36,877 nt of DNA from a virus: the IMG/VR virus record IMGVR_UViG_3300050821_008212, positions 1-36,877 of that record; one strand, given 5' to 3'. Each line of letters begins with the position of its first letter. The first letter of the stretch is position 1. The notes beneath the pieces were generated by a model. That model did no database searches. It saw nothing but the letters and a program-made list of their open reading frames with translations, and had not been told where the DNA came from. Positions 6,452 to 13,614 of the stretch are shown here, one piece after another. The position numbers and the translations under genes were made by a program.

Positions 6452-7158
6452 ATCGATCCCCGCAATTCCTCCATCAGCCGCGACTGGCCGCCGCAATATA
6501 GCTGTTCGAGGTCCGTGATTTTCCCGACTAATTCCGCAAGAAACTCTTTGACCATGACCTCAAGTTGCGCTATCATTAAATCGTCGCGCTCGACGCGGCG
6601 CAAGAATATGCGCATTGGCTCCGGGACACGGCGGTCATAAGAGACAAAATCCCACCATTGACGCTGTGTGCATCCCATCGTGAATTGAATTTGCGTGGTG
6701 TGCTTGGCTGGAATTGTCCCGCTTAACAATGTCTCCAGATGGGTCGCGGTGTTTGGGCATTTGATCTCGATGCCGCCGTCACCCCCAACTAGCCCGTCCG
6801 GACTACATCCAGCCATGGCGATCGTCGGATGCGGCACAAAGCCAATAAGTTCGACGTCTGAATCTGTGCGGAATGAATATGCGGCGCGCGCCTCCGATTC
6901 CATCTCTGTGCCGTATTGCATGGGGGCGCTAATATAATGCTCGGCGGGGGTGCCGGTCAGGCGTTCGCAAAGCAATTCGGACATGTAATTGGCGCGAGAC
7001 GCTCCCCAACCAGTTTTTGTCCGCGCGATCATATCAGAAATCCGCGATGCCGTAACCTTGCCAAGGCGTGCGGCTTTCCATTCCTCGCTCCCCTGAATTA
7101 GATTGCGTGGATCAATCGGCGGCACTTCGGTGTTATCGATAGCTAGCATCATAATCAT
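6448..7158 (-). CDS. YqaJ-like viral recombinase exonuclease
   Basis: 236 residues from ATG at 7158 (other in-frame ATGs at 7152 and 7149). Motifs of the lambda Exo/YqaJ fold follow in order: QGSEEWKAARLGKVTAS near residue 24, GTEMESEARAAY, CSPDGLVG (catalytic Asp), then GGIEIKCPNTATH with the E-x-K pair, and HTTQIQFTM. It is a 5'-3' double-strand exonuclease working with a single-strand annealing protein, here ERF immediately upstream. The start overlaps the end of the ERF gene by about 26 bases. Confidence 0.92.
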   Translation of the reverse strand: MIMMLAIDNTEVPPIDPRNLIQGSEEWKAARLGKVTASRISDMIARTKTGWGASRANYMSELLCERLTGTPAEHYISAPMQYGTEMESEARAAYSFRTDSDVELIGFVPHPTIAMAGCSPDGLVGGDGGIEIKCPNTATHLETLLSGTIPAKHTTQIQFTMGCTQRQWWDFVSYDRRVPEPMRIFLRRVERDDLMIAQLEVMVKEFLAELVGKITDLEQLYCGGQSRLMEELRGSI

Positions 7159-7963
7159 CTGTCGCCATTTTCTGCTGGGGAGCGTCGCGCCGCCTGGCAT
7201 TATTTTGAATAGCCGAGATAACGTCACGATACCGCTTAGCGGGGGTTTCCGCGACGCTCCGTAAGTTCATATATTTCAGAAATTTCTCTTTATTTGTCTT
7301 GGTGTCTATGATAAGGTTTTCAATAGTGGCGATTTGCTCATCGGTGATATAGGCGCCACCAGCCGCATTGCCGTCGTCATCGTCTTTCCCGCCACCAATC
7401 GCAAGGTTGAAGATCATCTTGAGGAGATAGCGCATTCCATATGTTGCTGCGCTTCCCAAGGCGTGCGTCTTGGTCATCACATCGCCGCCCTTGGCCCCCT
7501 TGCCGTCGGCCGGCATTGGAATATCGTAATCGCGGGCAAAGCCGCACTTGTTCCCGACGCGGCAATTGATGCGGATCATTTCGGAAGTTCCTGAAATCTC
7601 CTTCGCGGAAAAACTTAGGGTAAATCCGTGCTTCGTATAAATCGCCCTGATCGCTTTATCGAGCGCATAATACGAGGCGTAATCACTTCTGGTTTGATCA
7701 TTGCGCCTATCGACTGCGATTGCTCGCATTTCCCCCTGCGCGGAAGACATCGCCGCATCAAACTCACGTTCACGGACTTGGTTTTCCATTTCTCGATGCA
7801 TCATGAAAAGGCGTTCCATGCGATCAAGATCGCAACGCGGGTCCATTGCCGCCCGATAGATAACAGCAAGGAGTGAATCAGCTCCGCGGTCCTCGACGGG
7901 CGCGAGTTGCCCATTGGGGAACATTTCGGCTTGATCCTCTCGACACGGCTCTATGTCATTCAT
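7133..7963 (-). CDS. erf: ERF family single-strand annealing protein
   Basis: 276 residues. After an N-terminal helix (MERLFMMHREMENQ) comes the ERF core: FDAAMSSAQGEM, DYASYYALDKAIR, YTKHGFTLSFSA, ALGSAATYGMRYLLKMIFNL and GGKDDDDGNA. The C-terminus is a flexible basic region. ERF proteins anneal complementary strands during phage recombination and genome circularisation. Stop codon is TAA. Confidence 0.93.
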   Translation of the reverse strand: MNDIEPCREDQAEMFPNGQLAPVEDRGADSLLAVIYRAAMDPRCDLDRMERLFMMHREMENQVREREFDAAMSSAQGEMRAIAVDRRNDQTRSDYASYYALDKAIRAIYTKHGFTLSFSAKEISGTSEMIRINCRVGNKCGFARDYDIPMPADGKGAKGGDVMTKTHALGSAATYGMRYLLKMIFNLAIGGGKDDDDGNAAGGAYITDEQIATIENLIIDTKTNKEKFLKYMNLRSVAETPAKRYRDVISAIQNNARRRDAPQQKMATDDYDASYR

Positions 7964-8138
7964 TTGTCATTTCCTCCATGATTCCATCGAGCGTGGTCTT
8001 CTCACACGCAAGCCAATCCTCGATTGCATCTTGAATATGCTGGGCGAGCTCTGCCAACAATCGCTCTGCCTGCGGTGATGGCAAATCCTCGGGCAGAAAC
8101 CACGCGGCAAGGTCGTGACATTTTGAGTCGTAGCTCAC
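7956..8138 (-). CDS. Hypothetical small acidic protein
   Basis: 60 residues, MSYDSKCHDLAAWFLPED, then a helix AERLLAELAQHIQDAIEDW. Conserved-looking helix LLAELAQ-x-IQDAIEDWL is common in small phage early proteins of unknown role. Overlaps the ERF start. Confidence 0.6.
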   Translation of the reverse strand: MSYDSKCHDLAAWFLPEDLPSPQAERLLAELAQHIQDAIEDWLACEKTTLDGIMEEMTNE

Positions 8139-8446
8139 GGCGCGAGTTCCTCGGCCTTGGCGATGGCGGCGCGCAGGGCTTTTGCGGTGGGTCCATCATT
8201 GGGCATGAATGTGTTAGCGGCGATACCGGTGAGAGCCTGCTTCGCCGCCGCGAGCAGCGCGTCGTGCGAGGCGCGGAGGCGGACCACTTCGGTGTTTAAG
8301 GTTACGAGAGCGATGTTTATCCGGGACGCAGGAAGTTCCGCGTGTTTTTGTTTAGGCTCTTCTTCGGCCTCGGCTAGTCGCTCAGCTCCGTCGTCCGGCT
8401 CGGTTGTTTTCCGATGATCGTAAAATCCTCCGGCGCTGCTCATCAT
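8135..8446 (-). CDS. Helical protein sharing a C-terminal domain with the 12391 gene
   Basis: 103 residues from MMSSAGGFYDH. The last 50 residues (RASHDALLAAAKQAL ... AKALRAAIAKAEEL) match the plus-strand gene at 12391-12594, including a 36-base stretch identical at DNA level. This is probably a short coiled-coil or helical-hairpin module. Function unknown. Confidence 0.6.
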   Translation of the reverse strand: MMSSAGGFYDHRKTTEPDDGAERLAEAEEEPKQKHAELPASRINIALVTLNTEVVRLRASHDALLAAAKQALTGIAANTFMPNDGPTAKALRAAIAKAEELAP

Positions 8447-8817
8447 GCCGCCGCCCTCCGTGCGAGTTGGCGTGCCTTGAAACTGTTCGCCTTCCAATTC
8501 ATGAGTCCATTCTCGCCATGTCTCTGGTAGCGTCCGACGACTATTGCCGCCTTCGCGTTGATTAGCTTGATTGGCACAAGCTCAAAACGAGGCACGGCTC
8601 CCTCAAGCCGTAAGATTTCTTTCGCGAACGCGATAAGCTGGCATGGCGTCATCAGCGAGCCTTGCGCGAAAAATCCAGTATGCCAGCCGAGGAAATCGAG
8701 CTGTTTAGGCTCACGAAGATAATCCCTAGCCCGACCTTTGAGGACGCGGCAGGCGGTGCGCTGGGCCTGCGCTCTGAGCGCGGCATAGGCGGCGTCGCGG
8801 GCGGGAGAGTGTGTCAT
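8443..8817 (-). CDS. Hypothetical protein
   Basis: 124 residues beginning MTHSPARDAAYAALRAQ. Middle segment FLGWHTGFFAQGSLMTPCQLIAFAKEIL, then a conserved-looking FELVPIKLINAKAAIVVGRYQRHGENGLMNW region. Only the SPARDA start resembles its upstream neighbour. No family recognised. Confidence 0.55.
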   Translation of the reverse strand: MTHSPARDAAYAALRAQAQRTACRVLKGRARDYLREPKQLDFLGWHTGFFAQGSLMTPCQLIAFAKEILRLEGAVPRFELVPIKLINAKAAIVVGRYQRHGENGLMNWKANSFKARQLARRAAA

Positions 8818-9110
8818 GACGTGGCCTCGATCGTAACATCAGGCCAATAAACAACCATATCTCGCCCCATAGCATCGGTGCGAGGGATTGGAGGTCTTAA
8901 GACATGCTCAAATGCGTCGGTTCTCGCTAGAGCGTACCCAATCTCAAACAGATCGAGCACATCGGCAACTATCGCGAGACATTCGGCTCGATGCATTCCG
9001 CGCCCTGAATAAGGGCGAACTAGAAAATTAAAGTCGCCAGAGTCCAGCAATTCTTGTAATCCGTCGCGTAGAGTCTCTGCGTCGCGGGCGGGGGAGGGGC
9101 GCGCAGTCAT
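8814..9110 (-). CDS. Hypothetical protein
   Basis: 98 residues, MTARPSPARDAETLRDGLQELLDSG, sharing the SPARDA opening with the 8443-8817 product. Rest alpha-beta (FLVRPYSGRG, CLAIVADVLDLFEIGY). Overlaps both neighbours by ATGA in the leftward operon. Function not recognised. Confidence 0.5.
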   Translation of the reverse strand: MTARPSPARDAETLRDGLQELLDSGDFNFLVRPYSGRGMHRAECLAIVADVLDLFEIGYALARTDAFEHVLRPPIPRTDAMGRDMVVYWPDVTIEATS

Positions 9111-9397
9111 GGCAGTAACCTCCCGCGCCCAGCGTCGCGCATAGCGGCGCGGTATGATGGGCTTTGCTCGGCGGCTGTGGGATGAGTGGCGTGCGGTGGG
9201 CTGGTCGCTCTGATATGCTGCGCGTCGAACACGACGCGCGAGCTGTCAGGAAATTGGACGGTTGCCCGATGTTCGCTGCGCATAGTGACGATCTTCGCCT
9301 TGCGCCAGCCGTCGAGGGGATTCATCCACACCTCAACTTGCTGCCCTTCGTGAAACTGGCTCTGCCCAGGCTCATTGAATTGATGATCGTCGCTCAT
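9107..9397 (-). CDS. Small beta-rich (SH3/KOW-like) protein, paralogue of 22783 gene
   Basis: 96 residues. The core FHEGQQVEVWMNPLDGWRKAKIV, then TVQFPDSSRVVFDAQHIRA, is a compact beta-barrel pattern (charged turn, WRKAKIV strand, V-F-D strand). The protein encoded at 22783-23049 has the same sequence of motifs (EGQEVEI, WRKAKIV, VFDVELIRA). Probably a small SH3-like adaptor. First gene of the leftward operon after the 9494-9522 promoter. Confidence 0.6.
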   Translation of the reverse strand: MSDDHQFNEPGQSQFHEGQQVEVWMNPLDGWRKAKIVTMRSEHRATVQFPDSSRVVFDAQHIRATSPPHATHPTAAEQSPSYRAAMRDAGRGRLLP

Positions 9398-9493
9398 TTT
9401 TGCTCTCCATTCCTGCTTCGCGAGGGGCCGACTGGCCGCCCTTGGCTGCTACTGCCAGGCTTGTCCCTCCCGCTTCAACCGCGAATGATGGAG

Positions 9494-9522
9494 ACTGTAC
9501 AGGAAAAAAAATCGGAATGCAA
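9494..9522 (-). promoter_or_regulatory. Leftward early promoter candidate
   Basis: Minus-strand TTGCAT (9517-9522), 17-base spacer, TACAGT (9494-9499), about 95 bases before the first leftward gene. The spacer and upstream DNA carry two near-identical A8/T8 tracts and a CTGTACAG palindrome (9495-9502), a plausible repressor site. The whole 9398-9665 gap is AT-rich in its middle and holds no gene I can support. This is the likely counterpart of lambda pL. Confidence 0.55.
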
Positions 9523-9665
9523 GAAAAAAAATCATGCTGTAAAAGATTTTTTATCCAACTCGCCCATTTGGCGCTTGTCACAAAAATTAAAAATGTTAAC
9601 AATTGCGCAAGAACAAATGCTCAGGGGGGGGTGGACACGAATGGGGATGTCGATCCGGAAGGCCG

Positions 9666-10103
9666 CTATTTCCGTTGTAGACCAACGGCTTGCTGAGCTA
9701 AATATTTTGCGATCGCGCGGGCACGTTCCAGCGGATTGGGAGATGGATCGCCGTATTCTGGTGTATCAATCACTTTTAAAACAGTTACAGCAAGCGCCTG
9801 AGCCATCATCTGATCATGGCCCACGCCCTCGAAGGCTCCCTCTAGTGCTCCTCTGAGCACGTCACGCCCAAAATCCTCAAATCCCAGCAGCTCATTCGGG
9901 CTTCGACGAAGAACTTCCGCCAACTGCGCCAACTTTGCAAATTGGGTGGTGCTCTTTCCCTGTCGAATCTTATCGAGGGCGCCGGCACTCATGCAAAGCA
10001 GGTCCGCGATATCCGCGGCCGGACGAGGATCGTCCTTGACCGCCGCGTCAATGCGGTCGCCGATTTCCTGTTCGAGACGCTCTGTGTCGCTCGTAATTGT
10101 CAT
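9666..10103 (-). CDS. Phage repressor-like HTH protein (CI-type, no protease domain)
   Basis: 145 residues from the ATG at 10103 (a TTG at 10112 is less likely). The helix-turn-helix reads ADIADLLCMSAGALDKIRQGKST, followed by LAQLAEVLRRSPNELLGF, typical of XRE repressors. The C-terminal half is helical and has no LexA/CI Ser-Lys peptidase signature, so induction would not be by RecA self-cleavage. It is divergent from the Cro-like gene across a 100-base operator region. Confidence 0.75.
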   Translation of the reverse strand: MTITSDTERLEQEIGDRIDAAVKDDPRPAADIADLLCMSAGALDKIRQGKSTTQFAKLAQLAEVLRRSPNELLGFEDFGRDVLRGALEGAFEGVGHDQMMAQALAVTVLKVIDTPEYGDPSPNPLERARAIAKYLAQQAVGLQRK

Positions 10104-10204
10104 CGAAGCCAACGAAAATGTTTCCTATTTATAAGCTACTAATTGATTTTTAAAAAGAGATAAAAAGTCTTGACGAAAGAGAAAATTAATCGTACAAGGG
10201 CTGC
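10104..10204. promoter_or_regulatory. Divergent immunity promoter/operator region
   Basis: The AT-rich gap between the repressor and the Cro-like gene. Plus strand: TTGACG (10170-10175), 17-base spacer, TACAAG (10193-10198), placing the start near the ATG at 10205. Minus strand: a TATAAA block near 10127-10133 would serve repressor transcription, but its -35 is poor. Arrangement matches a CI/Cro switch; exact operators not resolved. Confidence 0.45.
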
Positions 10205-10447
10205 ATGTTCAGCATCTTCAAAAAGCTCGGCGGGGAAAATTTATCCCTTGACATCATTGCGGCGGCCAGGGGCAAGCGGCCATCGGCCGACCTCCTTAAC
10301 AAGTGGCGCCGCGAGCGTCGCATCCCGCCTATCCGGGCCGTGGTGCTCTTGGATGAATGCGGGCGGCGTGGCATTGCGGCAAGCTACGGTGAAGATTGCG
10401 TTTCCCCTCCGGCTCCAGAGCAAATACTTACCGAGGCGGCTGAATGA
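10205..10447 (+). CDS. Cro-like DNA-binding protein
   Basis: 80 residues. The stretch LSLDIIAAARGKRPSADLL then NKWRRERRIPPIRAVVLLDECG fits the YdaS/Cro-like helix-turn-helix (scaffold helix, basic turn, IPP before the final helix). Short, with a disordered tail. Divergent from the repressor and first gene of the rightward operon; an AAGGG ribosome-binding site sits just before the ATG. ATGA overlap to the next gene. Confidence 0.65.
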   Translation: MFSIFKKLGGENLSLDIIAAARGKRPSADLLNKWRRERRIPPIRAVVLLDECGRRGIAASYGEDCVSPPAPEQILTEAAE

Positions 10448-10797
10448 GCAGCAACTCAATAAACGGCTTCCGCAAGTCCCAAATGAGTAAATCTCCCGCG
10501 GAACGAGCGCGGCACCGCGCGGCGGCGCTAGCACGCAGCCCATGGACGCCGGAAAAGATAGCCCAGCTCACAGAACTAGCCGACGCTGGCCGTACGGCGC
10601 AAGAGATAGGGGAGGTTTTCGGGGTTTCCCGACAAACCGCTCGAATAAAGGCGACAAGAATTGGCCTCAATCTAAAGCAGGGGAAACGCGGTAGTCCGCA
10701 GGGTCGCAAGAACAGCAAGGAAACCATCGCCCGAATGTCAGATGCGCAGCACTGTTGGCGCGAACTAAGAAAGTGGCCATCACTAGCTAGAGGTTGA
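10444..10797 (+). CDS. GcrA-like regulator, copy 1
   Basis: 117 residues. WTPEKIAQLTELADAGRTAQ then EIGEVFGVSRQTARIKATRI is the Myb-like/GcrA N-terminal helix-turn-helix (W-T-x-E ... G-x-S/T-A-x-x-I). GcrA in alphaproteobacteria activates transcription at methylated GANTC promoters with sigma70; phage versions are common. The tail is basic. Together with the Cro-like gene it forms an early regulatory pair. Confidence 0.7.
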   Translation: MSSNSINGFRKSQMSKSPAERARHRAAALARSPWTPEKIAQLTELADAGRTAQEIGEVFGVSRQTARIKATRIGLNLKQGKRGSPQGRKNSKETIARMSDAQHCWRELRKWPSLARG

Positions 10798-10804
10798 AGC
10801 GTTT

Positions 10805-11061
10805 CCGGTGCCGTTTTGCTCTCTTTCCGGCATCGGCCTTGCGGGTCTTCTGATCTCCCCCGCAAGATAACTGGCGGCCTTTGGCATAGCCTGGCCGTCC
10901 TCTTTGTTGCCTAACGGCGCGCCCGCGCTTTGGACGCCTCGAAAATATGGAAGGTTTCGGTTAGCCCCGTGTCTTGAAGCCGCGCGGGGCTAAATAGGGC
11001 GCTTTTTGCTCATTTTTAGCGCCCGGCGGCGCGAGCGGATTTCCTCCCTAGCTCGCGCCGC
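10805..11061 (+). other. Array of strong stem-loops in gene-free stretch
   Basis: The 10798-11092 gap has no gene but at least five hairpins: CCGGTGCCG/CGGCATCGG (10805-10836), CTTGCGGG/CCCGCAAG (10838-10866), TTAGCCCCG/CGGGGCTAA (10961-10993), GGGCGCT/AGCGCCC (10997-11024) and GCGGCGCGAGC/GCTCGCGCCGC (11026-11061). The last has 11 perfect pairs. None has a typical U-tract, so simple termination is unlikely except partially. It lies where lambda has nutR/tR1; an RNA antitermination (put-like) element, ncRNA or replication structure are possible. Confidence 0.6.
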
Positions 11062-11092
11062 TCTTGAGCAACTAGCTTGAGGGGAAACGCCA

Positions 11093-11239
11093 ATGAAGGA
11101 CGACCTTCGCAACCTTTCCGATGAAGAGTTGGCGCGCCGTCTCCGCGAAGCTGCGACGGCCTGGTGCAACAACTCAGAATTGCTGATGCTTGAAGAGCTG
11201 ATTAGGCGCGCCAGCGTTCGGCGGAATGCATTGTTATGA
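11093..11239 (+). CDS. 48-residue helical protein
   Basis: Begins MKDDLRNLSDEELARRLREA behind TGAGGGG eight bases upstream and ends RRNALL. It is a small acidic/basic helical peptide (LSDEELARRLREAATAW) of a kind common in phages; function unknown. It opens the long rightward operon directly after the hairpin array. A 17-codon ORF overlapping its stop is too short to call. Confidence 0.6.
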   Translation: MKDDLRNLSDEELARRLREAATAWCNNSELLMLEELIRRASVRRNALL

Positions 11240-11447
11240 ATCCGCGTCAAGACGATCCTCCCCGGCAGCCGCGTTCATCAACGGGCTAGGGTTCAAGGCC
11301 CTACAAGGTAAAGCACGGTAGTCTTGGCGCGAAGCGAACATCGAGCCGCGATGCTTTGCAAGGTGAACAACTAACCAGGTTTTTCGCTGGATGTCAGTGG
11401 TGCGTGCCACATAGCGGAGAATTTATTTTCATGACGGCGTTTCGCGC
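11240..11447. other. Gene-free gap
   Basis: About 200 bases between the small helical gene and the VRR-NUC gene. I see no ORF above 20 codons, no clear promoter and only weak inverted repeats. It may be the leader of the VRR-NUC gene. Confidence 0.4.
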
Positions 11448-11897
11448 ATGAATACACTTCCGCCTCTTATTGCATTGGCTGATGGGCGCAGAGTCCGCCC
11501 TCGTCGCGCCCCAATAATCCGGCCAAAAGAAATCGAGCTGCATATGACCGTCGCAAAACTTTTGCGCGAGCATTGCTTAGAAGGCTGGGATTGGACGCAC
11601 GTTGCCACGGGCGAGCTAGAAAATATGCGTAAGCCTGGACGCATGAAACAACTCGGCGTTCGACAAGGGTGGCCTGATTTCATTCTCTTATCTCCTAGTG
11701 ATCAGCCACATTTTTTAGAATTGAAGCGCATCGGAGAGTCATTGTCTAGTGCTCAGCATGAATTTCGGCTAAGGCGTATTGCGCACGGAACTCCATTTGC
11801 AATTTGTAATACAATAGATCAAGTATTAGCTGCCTTTGACTTGTGGAAATGTACCCGCTTATCATTATCTGATGGAGCGCATTTATGGCAATCCTAA
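11448..11897 (+). CDS. VRR-NUC domain nuclease
   Basis: 149 residues. The PD-(D/E)xK core of VRR-NUC is visible: IRPKEIELHMTVAKLLREH, then MKQLGVRQGWPDFILLSP (G-x-P-D, catalytic Asp), then HFLELKRIGESLSSAQHEF (E-x-K). Family members cut branched DNA or act as stand-alone phage resolvases. The gene ends in TAA and overlaps the next gene by 13 bases. Confidence 0.88.
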   Translation: MNTLPPLIALADGRRVRPRRAPIIRPKEIELHMTVAKLLREHCLEGWDWTHVATGELENMRKPGRMKQLGVRQGWPDFILLSPSDQPHFLELKRIGESLSSAQHEFRLRRIAHGTPFAICNTIDQVLAAFDLWKCTRLSLSDGAHLWQS

Positions 11898-12394
11898 CGG
11901 CAAGTCGCGTGCGTGAATTGCTGCATTATGATGATATAACAGGTGTTGTTACGCGCCGGACGGAGCGACATGGAGTTCGCAACGGAGGCATAGGTTGCAG
12001 AGCTGGGTCTTCCCATAGTGCTGGATATCGAGAAATTGGAATTGATGGTCGTCACTATCTTGAACATCGCATTATATGGCTTTGGAAAACTGGCGAATTT
12101 CCGAAAAATGAAATAGACCATATCAATTCTAATCGCTCTGATAATCGGTGGTGTAACCTGCGGCCTGCAACACGATTACAACAAATGGCGAATACGCCAC
12201 TTCGTAAGGATAACATTATCCGTCTTAAGGGCGTTTCCAGACATCACCGCGGTAAATGGATTGCAAGAGTTAGATTAAAAGGAAAACTTGTTTTTCGCGG
12301 CACATTCCACACGCCGGAAGCAGCTCATGCCGCCTATTGCGCTGTGTCCTCTTGGCATTTCGGAGAGTATGCGCGATCCGGAGCGCAGCCATGA
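11885..12394 (+). CDS. HNH endonuclease with AP2 domain
   Basis: 169 residues. HNH_3-type core: HRIIWLWKTGEFPKNEIDHINSN, RSDNRWCNLRPATRLQQMAN. A C-terminal AP2 DNA-binding module follows (GVSRHHRGKWIARVRLKGK, FRGTFHTPEAAHAAYCA). This two-domain form is typical of phage homing endonucleases. Base composition is more AT-rich than its neighbours, suggesting acquisition. Confidence 0.9.
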   Translation: MAILTASRVRELLHYDDITGVVTRRTERHGVRNGGIGCRAGSSHSAGYREIGIDGRHYLEHRIIWLWKTGEFPKNEIDHINSNRSDNRWCNLRPATRLQQMANTPLRKDNIIRLKGVSRHHRGKWIARVRLKGKLVFRGTFHTPEAAHAAYCAVSSWHFGEYARSGAQP

Positions 12395-12594
12395 GTATTC
12401 GAAACGACCAGCATATTTATGTGACACAAAGCGAAAAATTAGAGCGTCTCCAGTTGTCGCACGACGCGCTGCTCGCGGCGGCGAAGCAGGCTTATAAAAC
12501 TCTTTGCGTATACATTGATCCACTCAGCGATGTTACGCAAGCTCTGAAAGCCGCGATTGCCAAAGCCGAAGATATTTCCGGAACGCAGCCATGA
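12391..12594 (+). CDS. Small helical protein, paralogue of 8135 gene
   Basis: 67 residues from MSIRNDQHIYVTQSEK, with ATGA overlaps at both ends. LSHDALLAAAKQAYK and QALKAAIAKAED repeat the C-terminal domain of the minus-strand gene 8135-8446; 36 bases are identical (12457-12492 against 8234-8269, inverted). Likely a short helical hairpin. Function unknown. Confidence 0.6.
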   Translation: MSIRNDQHIYVTQSEKLERLQLSHDALLAAAKQAYKTLCVYIDPLSDVTQALKAAIAKAEDISGTQP

Positions 12595-13064
12595 GAACGC
12601 CGTCTTGCATATTTCCTCCATTACCATCCCAGCCAATCAAGTCTCTTGATGAACGGCTAGCCGAAGCTGACGCGGTTTGTCAAGATGACCCCCCTCTAAG
12701 AAGACAGATTAAAAAGGTGATCCGCAAAAGTGCCGCCACAGAGTGTGGTGAAATCGCATATGACCAACCCATCAAGCAACCCAAGATATCTGATATTCAA
12801 AAGCTAGTTGCTCGTCATTTCGGCGTAAATATCATGTATCTTATTTCCCATCGCAGGACCGCAAACGTAGCTTTACCGCGCATAATAGCTATGTATTTAT
12901 GCGCGCAATTAACTACGCGCACAACCACGGAAATCAGTCGGCATTTCGATGATCGTGACCATACGACCATCCTCAATGCCGTGCGAAAGATAACACGATT
13001 ATTGGAAACAGACAAGCGGCTTGTTGAGGAAATCGCAGCTCTGCGCGGGATGCTGGAATTATGA
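12591..13064 (+). CDS. DnaA domain IV (DnaA-box-binding) protein
   Basis: 157 residues. The C-terminal 95 residues match the DnaA helix-turn-helix domain: ISDIQKLVARHFGVN, SHRRTANVALPRIIAMYLC, then EISRHFDDRDHTTILNAVRKI, including the conserved D-H-T-T signature that reads the DnaA box. The AAA+ domain is absent. Family knowledge: stand-alone domain IV proteins occur in alphaproteobacterial phages. It may target host or phage origins or compete with DnaA. Confidence 0.88.
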   Translation: MRTPSCIFPPLPSQPIKSLDERLAEADAVCQDDPPLRRQIKKVIRKSAATECGEIAYDQPIKQPKISDIQKLVARHFGVNIMYLISHRRTANVALPRIIAMYLCAQLTTRTTTEISRHFDDRDHTTILNAVRKITRLLETDKRLVEEIAALRGMLEL

Positions 13065-13357
13065 ACTGGAAGCACTCAGAATTGTTCTTAGGCAAGCTAT
13101 ATCTTGGGTGCGTGATGCGTATTGTTCCGGAGGGCTGGCGCGAGTTTTCTTCCTACAAAAAACCATATGACGGCAAGGAAGAATTCATAAAAAGCAATAT
13201 TGAAAAATCTAGAAAATATTACGAAGCAAATGAAGCGGCTCCGTGGCGTGGTTGGATCATGTCAAGTGAAGACGGGGAAGAGGTCGGCAAGTATGCATTT
13301 CGCGAAGATGCTATGGCCGCCCTCGAACACAAGGCCAACGAGTTGATGAAAGAATAG
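13061..13357 (+). CDS. Hypothetical protein
   Basis: 98 residues, MNWKHSELFLGKLYLGCV, with an aromatic- and charge-rich middle (WREFSSYKKPYDGKEEF) and C-terminal YAFREDAMAALEHKANEL. The SS-x-DGEE-x-G-x-YAFREDAM segment suggests a small alpha-beta fold. Starts inside the DnaA-like gene's stop. Not recognised. Confidence 0.55.
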   Translation: MNWKHSELFLGKLYLGCVMRIVPEGWREFSSYKKPYDGKEEFIKSNIEKSRKYYEANEAAPWRGWIMSSEDGEEVGKYAFREDAMAALEHKANELMKE

Positions 13358-13359
13358 CG

Positions 13360-13614
13360 ATGAGTAGGTTTTTCGAGCCTTGGACAAAAGAATCGGCGCT
13401 TCGCCTCGGCAGAATGGCGGCGATTGGATATACCTGTGAAATGGCCGCTCAAGAACTTGGGCGTACACGTTCAGCTATTGCCGGCAAGGCAAAGAGGCTC
13501 GGCATTGCATTTAAGGGCGGCGGTGCCTGCGGACATAAGCAAGATTTGGAGACGCGCATCAAAATCGGAGCTGGGGTTCGCGCGGCTCGCCAGAAACGGG
13601 CATCGGCACAATGA
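13360..13614 (+). CDS. GcrA-like regulator, copy 2
   Basis: 84 residues. FFEPWTKESALRLGRMAAIG then TCEMAAQELGRTRSAIAGKAKRLGI is the GcrA/SANT-like DNA-binding domain; the tail is short and basic. It overlaps the methyltransferase start by ATGA. In the host family, GcrA reads adenine methylation made by CcrM, so the pairing with a CcrM-order methyltransferase is suggestive. Confidence 0.7.
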   Translation: MSRFFEPWTKESALRLGRMAAIGYTCEMAAQELGRTRSAIAGKAKRLGIAFKGGGACGHKQDLETRIKIGAGVRAARQKRASAQ

